This document shows, in pieces, positions 34,839 through 43,281 of a stretch of 64,000 nucleotides of DNA; position 1 is the first letter of the stretch, and every line of letters starts with the position of its first letter. This DNA comes from Lachnospiraceae bacterium (GTDB taxonomy: Bacteria > Bacillota > Clostridia > Lachnospirales > Lachnospiraceae), in assembly GCA_902363555.1 (NCBI GenBank), contig CABJAM010000015.1, positions 12,379 to 76,378 on the forward strand, given 5' to 3'. A model generated the notes under the pieces. That model ran no database searches, was not told where the DNA came from, and saw only the letters and a program-made list of their open reading frames with translations. Made by a program: the position numbers and the translations under genes.

Positions 34839-35813
34839 CTACCGGCTCATAGTAAAAAGAATATCCTGATTTTCTTTTGAAAATAATGTCTCTCTGCGGA
34901 TGACCATATGGGAAACCGTTTTACTCTGAGCTTTATTGAAATAATTTCCAAGGCTTTTGGAAATCTCTGTCATGCTCTGATAGCCCACGTTAAACTCATC
35001 CGGAACCACGAGACATCGGGCAAAGCCTGTATCCAGGTAATAGACCGCCTCCGTGGAATTTCCTATACCATAGATGATCGCTCCGTGAAGATTTTTGGCG
35101 GCCGAGCATTCTCCGGCCGCTGTAAAGCTGTCATCATCCAGCGCGATCACAAGATCTGCCTTTGGCATGCCTTCCAGCAAAATTTCACCATTTTCATTCG
35201 ACGAACCATATACGGCCCAAAGGATACTGGCCCCGGTATCGTTGATCATATCTGTAAAACCCTGTTCCCGGTTCATGGCAGCTTCCGAAAATTCTGTTTG
35301 TGAGACGATTCCAAGCGTCTTGCCATCCAGATTTCCGTTATAGTCCTTCAGTAATTCTTCGGCCAATGTCTTTCCCATGGCATAATTATCCGGAAGTGTG
35401 GTGGGAATCACCGCTTCCCCTGTGTCCTGTGACGCCGCACATTCCACAAGCATCATCGGGATTTTATTTTTATACTTCTTTAACATGGCTTGTGTGTCAT
35501 CCCCCGGAACCGGCTGTACAATGATCGCATCGGCACCGTTGGCAATTTCGTTCTCAATTAAACGCTGTTGATCCTCCACCGTCAGTACAGCCCCTGTATT
35601 GACGATGAACACGTTAAGCCCACAGTCCTGCGCCGCCATTTTCAAACCATAGGAAAATGCGGACCATTGATTATCATCCGAATTTTGAACGATCACAGAG
35701 ACCTTATCCAGACGCTTTTCATTTTTTTCCAAAAACATAAGCAGCGCCGTTATCAAAACCATCACAGCCAGAACTGCTTCGATCAGAATAAACACCTTTT
35801 TGTCATTCTTCAT
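34839..35813 (-). CDS. Membrane-anchored sugar-binding protein, probable sensor partner
   Basis: 324 residues from the ATG at 35813 (MKNDKK) behind GGGAG; the ATG six bases earlier is too close to that site. An N-terminal hydrophobic helix (FILIEAVLAVMVLITALLMFL, ~7-27) has no cleavage or lipobox site, so the protein stays anchored. The remainder is a type I periplasmic binding fold (VSVIVQNSDDNQWSAFSYG, then NGADAIIVQPVPGDD, then LVIALDDDSFTAAGE). Anchored binding proteins beside a histidine kinase, as in the XylFII-LytS-YesN system of Clostridium beijerinckii, act as the sugar sensor rather than a transporter component. It overlaps the kinase gene by 11 bases, so expression is tightly linked. 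Confidence 0.75.
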   Translation of the reverse strand: MKNDKKVFILIEAVLAVMVLITALLMFLEKNEKRLDKVSVIVQNSDDNQWSAFSYGLKMAAQDCGLNVFIVNTGAVLTVEDQQRLIENEIANGADAIIVQPVPGDDTQAMLKKYKNKIPMMLVECAASQDTGEAVIPTTLPDNYAMGKTLAEELLKDYNGNLDGKTLGIVSQTEFSEAAMNREQGFTDMINDTGASILWAVYGSSNENGEILLEGMPKADLVIALDDDSFTAAGECSAAKNLHGAIIYGIGNSTEAVYYLDTGFARCLVVPDEFNVGYQSMTEISKSLGNYFNKAQSKTVSHMVIRRETLFSKENQDILFTMSR

Positions 35814-37659
35814 CGCCATTCTCCCTGCCCTCTATTTCTTCACTGCCATAAGTCCAGCCTTCTTCCAGAATCTTTTTATTTTTCTCTGTGTATGGAATTG
35901 CCGGAATACGGATAGAAACCGTTGTCCACTCATCAGGTTCACTTTCAATGATCAGGCCATATTCCTTTCCAAATAAAATCTGAATACGGTTGTTCACATT
36001 CACAAGGCCAACGCCCGACCCATGCTTATGTATCCGGTCACTGTCTGTCAGAACAAGACTTACTTCCTCCTCGGACATTCCGATACCGTTATCGGTCACC
36101 GCCATAATAAGATCCCCGTCCTCAAGCCTTCCGGTCACCCGGATCTCGCCGCCCTCATCCATGCCCCTGACCCCATAGCTTATGGCATTTTCAAGGATTG
36201 GCTGCAATATTAATTTAACGGTGCAGTACGAATGCAATGCCGGGTCCACATCAAATGTGACTGAAAATTGATTTTTATAACGCACATTCTGTATATTCAT
36301 ATAGCTTTGAGCATGCTGTAATTCGTCTTTCACCGGGATGATGGTGCTCCCCCTGGACAAACTGATTCTCAAAAGCTTCGCCAACTGCGAAATCATAAAC
36401 ACAGCCTCGTCGTTGCGTTCGCCCTCGACCATCCACGTGATGGACTCTAATGTATTGTACAGGAAATGGGGATTGATCTGGCTTTGCAGCGCGTCAAGCT
36501 CGCTTTTTCTGCGCTCATTCTGTTCCTGAACGATCCTCTTCATAAGCGCTTCAATCTGTTCATATGAGCGTTGGATCGAATAACCCAGATGGCGGATCTC
36601 CAGTGAACCTCCGATATAAATTTCCGGCTTTTCTCCGGCTTCATAGCCTTTAACAGACTTATTCAGCTTCATAATCGGGCTGGATATCCGGACAGATACA
36701 ACACGGTTAATAATGACCAGCATCATAACCATTAAAAGCATGAGCAGGACGATAAAATACCGTATATTGATCGTGCCATGGGTAAACGCCGAATAAGGTA
36801 TGACGCCGACCAGCTTCCATCCCGTATAGCTGATCGTATCCACAACGACCTTGCGGTGTTCCCCCTCAAACCTTTCATCATAAATGCCGTCCTTGTATCC
36901 TGCTGCAACGACGCTGTTTTCGTTGCATATGCCGTTGCTGATCTGAATCTGCTTCGGATGATAAATAATCTGTCCATTGCTGTCACAAAGATAATAATAT
37001 TGGCCGTTATTTAATGTGTTGATCTGCTTCATCATACGTGAAATACTGGAATAATCCATATCCACAAGTAAAACCCCAAGCTGGGAAACGCCGTTATCCG
37101 TAAGCTCAACGACCCGGCTCAGTGAAATGACCCAGTAATAACGCAGCGTACCGTCATCAAACAGATTTTGGATATGAGGTGTGGAAAAATGCACATTTTC
37201 CATTTTATTCATCGCCTGTTGAAACCAGTCCTGCCGGGTCACATTGGGATCCTCCTTCTGGACCGCCACAGGCTCGGCCGCCTTAAGGCTTCCGTAGTTA
37301 TTATAAACGGCAATATTTCTCAGATTGTCCCGGTTGGCCTCATACAAAAGATTCATCTTAACCTGAATATTTTGATCCTGATTTGAAAAATCGTTTTCCT
37401 TTATCACATTATAATAGGCGGCATCCGATATCTGCCGCATGCTGACCAGATAATCCTCCAGATTTTCACCCGTCTGCTCCATCAGCTTTTGAGTACTCTG
37501 CACAGTTTCCTGTCGGGCCATGTCGGAAAACCGGACATACAGTGCGATTCCAAGCACAAGCATGAGGGCTATGGATATCATGGAAAATGCAATCATAATG
37601 GTCGACTGAATCTCTCTCGGTTTTAATTTATTTAAATATCCGGAATACTTATTTTTCAC
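35803..37659 (-). CDS. YesM-type sensor histidine kinase
   Basis: 618 residues, GTG start overlapping the regulator stop (GTGA). Membrane segments lie near 18-42 and 283-310, enclosing a dCache-like extracytoplasmic sensor domain. A HAMP-like stretch follows. The LytS/YesM kinase motif is QINPHFLYNTLESITWM (His ~400), with ENAISYG, DNGIGM and GSGVGLVNVNNRI as ATP-binding boxes. It would phosphorylate the adjacent YesN-like regulator. The two sugar-binding genes downstream suggest it reads the sugar through them. Confidence 0.9.
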   Translation of the reverse strand: MKNKYSGYLNKLKPREIQSTIMIAFSMISIALMLVLGIALYVRFSDMARQETVQSTQKLMEQTGENLEDYLVSMRQISDAAYYNVIKENDFSNQDQNIQVKMNLLYEANRDNLRNIAVYNNYGSLKAAEPVAVQKEDPNVTRQDWFQQAMNKMENVHFSTPHIQNLFDDGTLRYYWVISLSRVVELTDNGVSQLGVLLVDMDYSSISRMMKQINTLNNGQYYYLCDSNGQIIYHPKQIQISNGICNENSVVAAGYKDGIYDERFEGEHRKVVVDTISYTGWKLVGVIPYSAFTHGTINIRYFIVLLMLLMVMMLVIINRVVSVRISSPIMKLNKSVKGYEAGEKPEIYIGGSLEIRHLGYSIQRSYEQIEALMKRIVQEQNERRKSELDALQSQINPHFLYNTLESITWMVEGERNDEAVFMISQLAKLLRISLSRGSTIIPVKDELQHAQSYMNIQNVRYKNQFSVTFDVDPALHSYCTVKLILQPILENAISYGVRGMDEGGEIRVTGRLEDGDLIMAVTDNGIGMSEEEVSLVLTDSDRIHKHGSGVGLVNVNNRIQILFGKEYGLIIESEPDEWTTVSIRIPAIPYTEKNKKILEEGWTYGSEEIEGRENGDEE

Positions 37660-39260
37660 TTCTTTGTATGCTCCACTCTATATTTTGAAGGGGACACTCC
37701 AAATTGTCTTTTAAACACATAGCTAAAGTAATTGGGGTCCGTATAGCCCACATTCTTTGCAATAATATAGTTTTTCTCGTCGGTTTCGATCAACTGGCGC
37801 GCAGCCTGCTCCATACGGTAATCCGTCAGGTAGCCGATAAATGAATTTCCCGTCTCCTTTTTAAATATCGTGGAGAAGTAAGAATTGGATACCCCCAAAA
37901 CCTTACAAACATCGTCCAGTGAAAGGTCTTCATTGGAATAGTTATTATAAACATACTCCTTCGCCTTAAAGATGAAAGATTTCGCAGACCGGTTGCGGGC
38001 GCTGATCAATCGTTCGCGGAAAATAAGACTCAGATGAATAAGCCATTTTCTCAGAACATCCATCTCATAATCAATGAGCGTGCTATAAAGCTTTCGCATA
38101 TCGCCCATATAATCTTCCACATCCAGATCGTTATTGGTGGCAAACCTGTATAATTCACTGATCAGCTCCATCACCGCGATATGATACTGATGCAATGATT
38201 TTGCCGAATCAGATATATAGTCCAGATACTTATTGGCGGCCGACTCAATATCCTCTGTGGACCCAAGGCAGATCATTTTAAAGAGATTTGAAAGCTCAGC
38301 ATTATTCATTAAACTGGATTTATCAATCTCCCTTTGTGCAATTTCCTTAATATTGATCGCCCTGGATGAGCCATAGATCACCCGGTATGAAACGGCCTCC
38401 TTTGCACTGTCGTAAGACAGAGGTAATTCGAGAATACTTTTACACACCTGGCCAATACCCACGGTAACAGCAACGCCAATGATCCGGTCCGCATACCGGC
38501 AGAATCTGTCACAATCATCCGTCAGCTCTGAAACCTCGCTCTCATCTTTAAGCTGAACGATCAAAACTGTATTTCCCTGATTTGAAAAACATTTTACCTG
38601 CCAGCTTTTTCCAAGATGCTCCTTGACCTGCTTCTGAACAGACATGGATAAAAGCAGCGGATTCATACTTTCTGGAATCCGGCTGGAGGATGTGTAGACC
38701 ACAAGACAGCAGAAAAATGGCCCGTCAAAGGATATCTGATAATCCGAAAGGTACTTGGGGATCTCGTCCTCCTGTATCCGTCCTTCGATCAGAGTGGAAT
38801 AAAAATCTGCCTGAAGGAGCGGCAGGGAATCCATGTAGTATTTCTGCAAAATCTCTACATTTCGTTTTTCATTGATCTCCTGATCCAGTTTCACCCGCAC
38901 GTGTGAAAGTACATTAGAAAGCTCCACGGAATTGACCGGCTTGAGTATATATTCCTCCACTTCCAGGTGCACGGCTTCCTTCGCGTATTCAAACTCGTCA
39001 AAGCCGGTAAAGAGCAGGATTTTTGTGGCTGGATACTCCGCCTTTATATGCTTGCACAGCTCCATACCATCCATGTACGGCATCCGGATATCCGTCATAA
39101 CGACGTCCGGCTGAAATTCCTCGATCATCTCAAGAGCCTTCACGCCATTATTGGCATATCCGATCACCGAAAAACCTAATTTTTCCCAATCTATTTTTTT
39201 AATGATGACCTGGATAACCTCTTCCTCATCATCCACTAAAAGCACTGTATATGTATCCAT
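37656..39260 (-). CDS. YesN-type response regulator with AraC DNA-binding domain
   Basis: 534 residues, ATG start behind GGAGAAGAT. The receiver domain (~1-125) has VDDEEE, the phosphoacceptor in PDVVMTDIRMPYMDG (Asp55) and KPVNS. A long central region (~130-420) of unknown fold follows, then two AraC-type helix-turn-helix motifs at the C-terminus (YNNYSNEDLSLDDVCKVLGVSNSYFSTIFKKETG and IIAKNVGYTDPNYFSYVFKRQFGVSPSKYR). Such regulators usually activate a nearby sugar importer, and mglBAC upstream is the obvious target. It is the first gene of the sensor operon, preceded by a 615-base gap that holds a large palindrome. Confidence 0.9.
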   Translation of the reverse strand: MDTYTVLLVDDEEEVIQVIIKKIDWEKLGFSVIGYANNGVKALEMIEEFQPDVVMTDIRMPYMDGMELCKHIKAEYPATKILLFTGFDEFEYAKEAVHLEVEEYILKPVNSVELSNVLSHVRVKLDQEINEKRNVEILQKYYMDSLPLLQADFYSTLIEGRIQEDEIPKYLSDYQISFDGPFFCCLVVYTSSSRIPESMNPLLLSMSVQKQVKEHLGKSWQVKCFSNQGNTVLIVQLKDESEVSELTDDCDRFCRYADRIIGVAVTVGIGQVCKSILELPLSYDSAKEAVSYRVIYGSSRAINIKEIAQREIDKSSLMNNAELSNLFKMICLGSTEDIESAANKYLDYISDSAKSLHQYHIAVMELISELYRFATNNDLDVEDYMGDMRKLYSTLIDYEMDVLRKWLIHLSLIFRERLISARNRSAKSFIFKAKEYVYNNYSNEDLSLDDVCKVLGVSNSYFSTIFKKETGNSFIGYLTDYRMEQAARQLIETDEKNYIIAKNVGYTDPNYFSYVFKRQFGVSPSKYRVEHTKK

Positions 39261-39408
39261 ATATCTTCTCCATTTCCCGGTAAAGTTTAGCCCCGTATAC
39301 CCTCCCCGGCTTTAACTGTAATTATATCAGAGTTACAAATATCTGTAAATAATAGCACTTCTTAAGTAACCGATCAGTTCCTTTGAGCATAACTACTCAC
39401 GGAAGTCT

Positions 39409-39780
39409 GAGACAAACCCGCCACCCCTGAGGTACCTCCCCGAGCTGTGACACTGTCCGTCTGCGTTCTCCCGCCCCCGCTGTGCATAGCGCCTATCGGG
39501 AAGCATACGGAGGGAAACTACGAAGACTTAGGCTGGGGAGCCCCCTTTTTCGGGGCATATTTGGGATTTCCGAACCCAAATATGAGGGCCAAGCGAAGGA
39601 AGGTCATAAGGAGCTTACTGAGCATTGGACCGGACCCCGAAAAAGGGGGCTCCCCAGTCTTAGTCTGAGTTGTTTTCCGGAGTCGCTTCCCGGCAGGCGC
39701 TATGCACAGTGGGGGCGGGAGAACGCAGACGGTCAGTGACGCAGCTCGGGGAGGTGCCTCAGGGGTGGCGGGCTTGTCTC
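39409..39780. repeat. 372-bp near-perfect palindrome (nested inverted repeat)
   Basis: The outer arms, 39409-39504 and 39685-39780, are both 96 bases and inverted copies of each other, with eight mismatches by my count. Inside, 39525-39555 and 39635-39665 form a second 31-base pair of arms. The centre (39556-39634) is not symmetric, but it carries a perfect 10-bp hairpin (39556-39565 with 39575-39584). The element is far richer in GC than its surroundings. It fills most of the gap between the importer and sensor operons. Short open frames read through it are by-products of its symmetry. Confidence 0.85.
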
Positions 39781-39831
39781 AAAGTTTCGCGAACAACAAC
39801 CGCAAAACGGTTTCCTTCTTTACGATAGACG

Positions 39832-39861
39832 AAAAGAGCCAGATGTGACTCCGGCTCTTTT
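39832..39861. terminator. Intrinsic terminator of the mglBAC operon
   Basis: AAAAGAGCC (39832-39840) pairs with GGCTCTTTT (39853-39861), with T-runs on both strands. It lies directly behind mglC. Confidence 0.85.
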
Positions 39862-39875
39862 AACATATTCATTTA

Positions 39876-41531
39876 TTATTTTTTCTGAACATATTTCAGA
39901 CAGTCGAGCATTACGGCTACAAGGATAATGATACCCGAGAATACGAACTGAAGGTTAGTATCAATACCAAGGATTGTGAGGGAATATGTCAGCGCTGTAA
40001 AAATACATACACCAACGACCACGCCGGATATTTTACCAATACCACCGGTGAAGGATACACCACCCACAACGCAGGCTGCGATGGCGTCCATTTCCCATCC
40101 CTGACCATAAGCTGCGGAACCGGAACCAACCATCCGCGCACATTCCAGCCATGAACCAAATCCATAAAGTATACCTGCCATAACGAAAGCGCCCACGGTT
40201 ACGGCAAATACTGAAATACCTGAAACCGACGCGGCTTCCGGATTTCCGCCAACGGCATACAGATTTTTACCAAATGTCGTTTTATTCCAGATAAACCATA
40301 CAACCGCGATGGCCACAGCCGCCCATATAATGATCGTCGGGAAGCTGTTCACCTTGGGGATGATCATACTTGGGATCGTCGGCTCAATAGCGCCGAAGGA
40401 CACACCCTTTGTGGCGTATGTTACAAGACCAAAAATAACAAGCATGTTTGCCATTGTTGAAATGAACGGATGCATTTTAAACTTGGCTGTAAAGAAGCCC
40501 GCGATGGATGTAAAAAATGTACATAATATAATACATACAAGCAGTGCGAAAACGACTCTGATCCCAATAGGCAGTCCTGTAAAATCAAACTTATGTCCAA
40601 ATACAGCGCCTGTATTGGCTCCCTGATGCATGATGATCGTTGCCGTGGTCATACCCATACCGATCATACGCCCGATGGAAAGGTCTGTACCTGTAAGGAG
40701 GATCAGGCCTGCAACGCCCAGTGCCAGGAACATTCTCGGTGAAGCCTGCTGCAATATATTTAAAACATTATTATAGGTCAGCAGCGGAGAATGTTTTATG
40801 ATCGGTGTAAGGATACATAAGGCAATAAATATCAAAATAATCGCAATATACAAGCCGTTTTGAAGTAAAAATGTCCGGCGGTTGAATGTATATTTGTAAT
40901 TTTCCCATTTCTGCGCCATGTTCTCCCCAAAGGTAAACTTTGACATACGCAGCAAATCAATCAGATGATATTCATAAACAAAAGCCGCATGTTTTCTGTC
41001 CTTGATCTCCTGGAGCCTTTTTTGCATCCTCATTTTTGCATCAAACAGACGGTTTTTATAAACATACTTCTCATCTTTAATTTCGTGATAATCCGAAAGC
41101 TTTGCCAGGTTCTGCTGATGTTCTTTTTTCAGATCCGCAAGCTTCTGACGATATTCTTCCTTAGCGAGAACTTTTTCCTGCTCACAGCTTTCCTTTATCG
41201 GCTGATAATACTCTTTGGTAAAATGAGCCTTAATGTGCGCCTCAGCATCGGAGATCAGTTTTGATACCTCACCTTTTTTCTGAGCCTCGACTCCTTTTGC
41301 AATTTCCAGCTCTGTCTTAAGCTTTGCGATCCGGTCGGCCTTTTCTCCTTTAGTTAAGGTACGGTCTCTCTTGACGGCATCAATACTGTTTTGAAGGGAG
41401 ATCACCCTGTCTGTACCATCGACACGAAGGCGGTCGATCTGCGCCTGGATTTTACCGACATAATCCTCGATGGGCTGACGCAGCTTCTGCTCCTGCTCAG
41501 CCGTAAGAATTTTACTATTTTCTTTCGCCAT
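39876..41531 (-). CDS. mglC: Galactose/methyl-galactoside ABC importer permease with N-terminal coiled-coil extension
   Basis: 551 residues from the ATG at 41531 (MAKENSK) behind GGGAGAG; a longer frame to 41627 overlaps mglA. Residues ~5-205 are charged and helical, with heptad character (QAQIDRLRVDG, KADRIAKLKTELEIAKGVEAQKK, EEYRQKLADLKKEHQQNLAKL), and should stay in the cytoplasm. Residues ~230-551 form a BPD_transp_2 permease like E. coli MglC, with GVAGLILLTGTDLSIGRMIGMG and the EAA-like VGGNPEAASVSGIS loop. Ordinary MglC has about 336 residues, so roughly 200 are extra. The gene lies 16 bases behind mglA. The role of the extension is unknown; contact with the ATPase is a guess. Confidence 0.85.
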   Translation of the reverse strand: MAKENSKILTAEQEQKLRQPIEDYVGKIQAQIDRLRVDGTDRVISLQNSIDAVKRDRTLTKGEKADRIAKLKTELEIAKGVEAQKKGEVSKLISDAEAHIKAHFTKEYYQPIKESCEQEKVLAKEEYRQKLADLKKEHQQNLAKLSDYHEIKDEKYVYKNRLFDAKMRMQKRLQEIKDRKHAAFVYEYHLIDLLRMSKFTFGENMAQKWENYKYTFNRRTFLLQNGLYIAIILIFIALCILTPIIKHSPLLTYNNVLNILQQASPRMFLALGVAGLILLTGTDLSIGRMIGMGMTTATIIMHQGANTGAVFGHKFDFTGLPIGIRVVFALLVCIILCTFFTSIAGFFTAKFKMHPFISTMANMLVIFGLVTYATKGVSFGAIEPTIPSMIIPKVNSFPTIIIWAAVAIAVVWFIWNKTTFGKNLYAVGGNPEAASVSGISVFAVTVGAFVMAGILYGFGSWLECARMVGSGSAAYGQGWEMDAIAACVVGGVSFTGGIGKISGVVVGVCIFTALTYSLTILGIDTNLQFVFSGIIILVAVMLDCLKYVQKK

Positions 41532-41547
41532 ATCTATCTCTCCCTCA

Positions 41548-43056
41548 TTATAGGTATTTTGCACTGAGCCGCAAAAGCTCTTCCTGATTTGTCTCTTTTG
41601 TATTGACAATTCCGGAAAGATGTCCATTGGACATTACACCAATACGGTTTGTAATTCCGAGAATTTCCGGCATTTCAGATGAAACAACGATGATGGTCTT
41701 TCCCTGCTTTGCCATCTTGATGATCAGCTCATATATCTCATATTTTGCACCGACATCAATACCGCGGGTAGGCTCGTCCATCATAAACACCTGTGGGCCG
41801 CGCTCCAGCCATTTTCCGAAAATGACCTTCTGCTGATTTCCACCGGAAAGGCTTGAAATCATATCATCCGGACCCATACACTTTGTATGCATCGTTTTAA
41901 TCTCATCGGAGGTTGCTTTTACCATCTTTGCATTGGAAAGGGCCACTCCGGATTTGTACTGGTTCAGATTAGCAATCGTCGTATTAAATGTAAGGTCGCC
42001 TTTCAGGAAAAGTCCGTTGGCCTTCCTCTCCTCAGTGATCATGGCAAAACCATAATCCATTGCTTCCCTGGCGCTCTTAAAATTCATAAGGCGGTTATTA
42101 AAATAAACCCGTCCGGCCGCTCTTGTGCGGACGCCGAAAATGGTTTCCAAAAGCTCCGTCCTTCCGGCTCCCACCAGACCATAAAGTCCAAAAATCTCGC
42201 CCTCCCGGACATCAAAGGAAATATCCTGCAAATGCGGCTCAAATTTTGTCGATAAATGCTGAATGGACAGGATCGGCCCCTTGGGGGTATTATCCACCGG
42301 CGGAAAACGGTTTTCAAGCGAACGGCCAACCATGGCGGCGATCAGCTCGTTCATATTTGTATCCTTAACACTTTTTGTCATAACGAGATTACCATCACGA
42401 AGTACAGAAACATCGTCACAGATTTTAAAAATCTCATCCATTTTATGAGAGATATAGATCAGGGCAATCCCCTGCTTTTTCAGCATCCGCATCATCTCAA
42501 ACAGTTTATCGACCTCCTGCACAGTCAGCGACGAGGTCGGCTCGTCAAGAACGATCACCTTGGAATTATAAGAGATCGCCTTGGCAATTTCACACATCTG
42601 TCTCTGGGACACAGACATGTTTCGCATCGGCTGGGTAAGGTTAACGGTCATTCCCAACTTTCTGAAAAGATCCGATGCTTCCTTTTTCATTCTTCCTTCA
42701 TCAATGATACCTACCGAATTGACAGGGTAACGTCCAAGGAATAAATTATCGATCACATTTCTTTCCAGACACTGGTTCAATTCCTGATGAACCATTGCGA
42801 TGCCGTTTTCAAGAGCATCCTTGGGCCCGGAAAAGCTTACTTCCTCACCGCAAAGGAAGATATTTCCTTCATCCTTTTGATAAGTACCAAAAAGACACTT
42901 CATCATCGTTGACTTACCGGCGCCATTTTCACCCATAAGCCCCATGACAGTTCCCTGTTTCACATCCAGACTGATACGATCCAAAACCCGGTTCCGGCCA
43001 AAGGACTTACTCATACCGCGTATCGATAAGACGATATCATCTTTCTTATCTGCCAT
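41548..43056 (-). CDS. mglA: Galactose/methyl-galactoside ABC importer ATPase (two nucleotide-binding domains)
   Basis: 502 residues with two ATP-binding cassettes in tandem, as in the carbohydrate uptake CUT2 family. The first has GENGAGKSTMMK, the signature MSVSQRQM and VIVLDEPTSSL; the second has the degenerate Walker A GLVGAGRTEL, the signature SGGNQQKVI and VFMMDEPTRGIDVG. The mix of a canonical and an altered site is typical. It energises uptake with MglC and the binding protein. The start has GGGAG upstream, and a 225-base gap with two hairpins separates it from the binding protein gene. Confidence 0.9.
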   Translation of the reverse strand: MADKKDDIVLSIRGMSKSFGRNRVLDRISLDVKQGTVMGLMGENGAGKSTMMKCLFGTYQKDEGNIFLCGEEVSFSGPKDALENGIAMVHQELNQCLERNVIDNLFLGRYPVNSVGIIDEGRMKKEASDLFRKLGMTVNLTQPMRNMSVSQRQMCEIAKAISYNSKVIVLDEPTSSLTVQEVDKLFEMMRMLKKQGIALIYISHKMDEIFKICDDVSVLRDGNLVMTKSVKDTNMNELIAAMVGRSLENRFPPVDNTPKGPILSIQHLSTKFEPHLQDISFDVREGEIFGLYGLVGAGRTELLETIFGVRTRAAGRVYFNNRLMNFKSAREAMDYGFAMITEERKANGLFLKGDLTFNTTIANLNQYKSGVALSNAKMVKATSDEIKTMHTKCMGPDDMISSLSGGNQQKVIFGKWLERGPQVFMMDEPTRGIDVGAKYEIYELIIKMAKQGKTIIVVSSEMPEILGITNRIGVMSNGHLSGIVNTKETNQEELLRLSAKYL

Positions 43057-43186
43057 TATTTTACTCCCGTATACGTTTGTTGGTATTATCGTGTTTACAA
43101 CAGGCGTACAACGCCTGAATTTAAGTCATTCCCCGCGGCAGACGCCAGGGTCAGGCAAGCTAGACTTTGGCTCGCTGCCCGCGGAA

Positions 43187-43226
43187 ATAAATTATGAGGG
43201 AGAATTTCTTCTCCCTGATAATTTAT
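43187..43226 (-). other. Stem-loop between mglB and mglA (distal)
   Basis: ATAAATTAT and AGGGAGAA (43187-43204) pair with TTCTCCCT and ATAATTTAT (43209-43226) around a 4-base loop, interrupted by one G-G mismatch on the plus strand (C-C on the transcript). With the neighbouring hairpin it probably protects the 3' end of the mglB message and lowers readthrough into mglA. Confidence 0.6.
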
Positions 43227-43258
43227 CTTGAGTCACAGTTCAGACACTGTGACTCAAG
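43227..43258 (-). other. Stem-loop between mglB and mglA (proximal)
   Basis: CTTGAGTCACAG (43227-43238) pairs perfectly with CTGTGACTCAAG (43247-43258) around 8 bases. It lies 23 bases behind the mglB stop and is a likely processing or attenuation structure that lets the binding protein be made in excess. Confidence 0.65.
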
Positions 43259-43281
43259 CTTTTCATTTATTTTACCGGGTA

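Noticed and set aside
39447..39739. Open reading frames of 73 and 85 codons on the plus strand
   Set aside because: They run through the large palindrome in overlapping frames, lack ribosome binding sites and read as Arg/Gly/Pro-rich noise.
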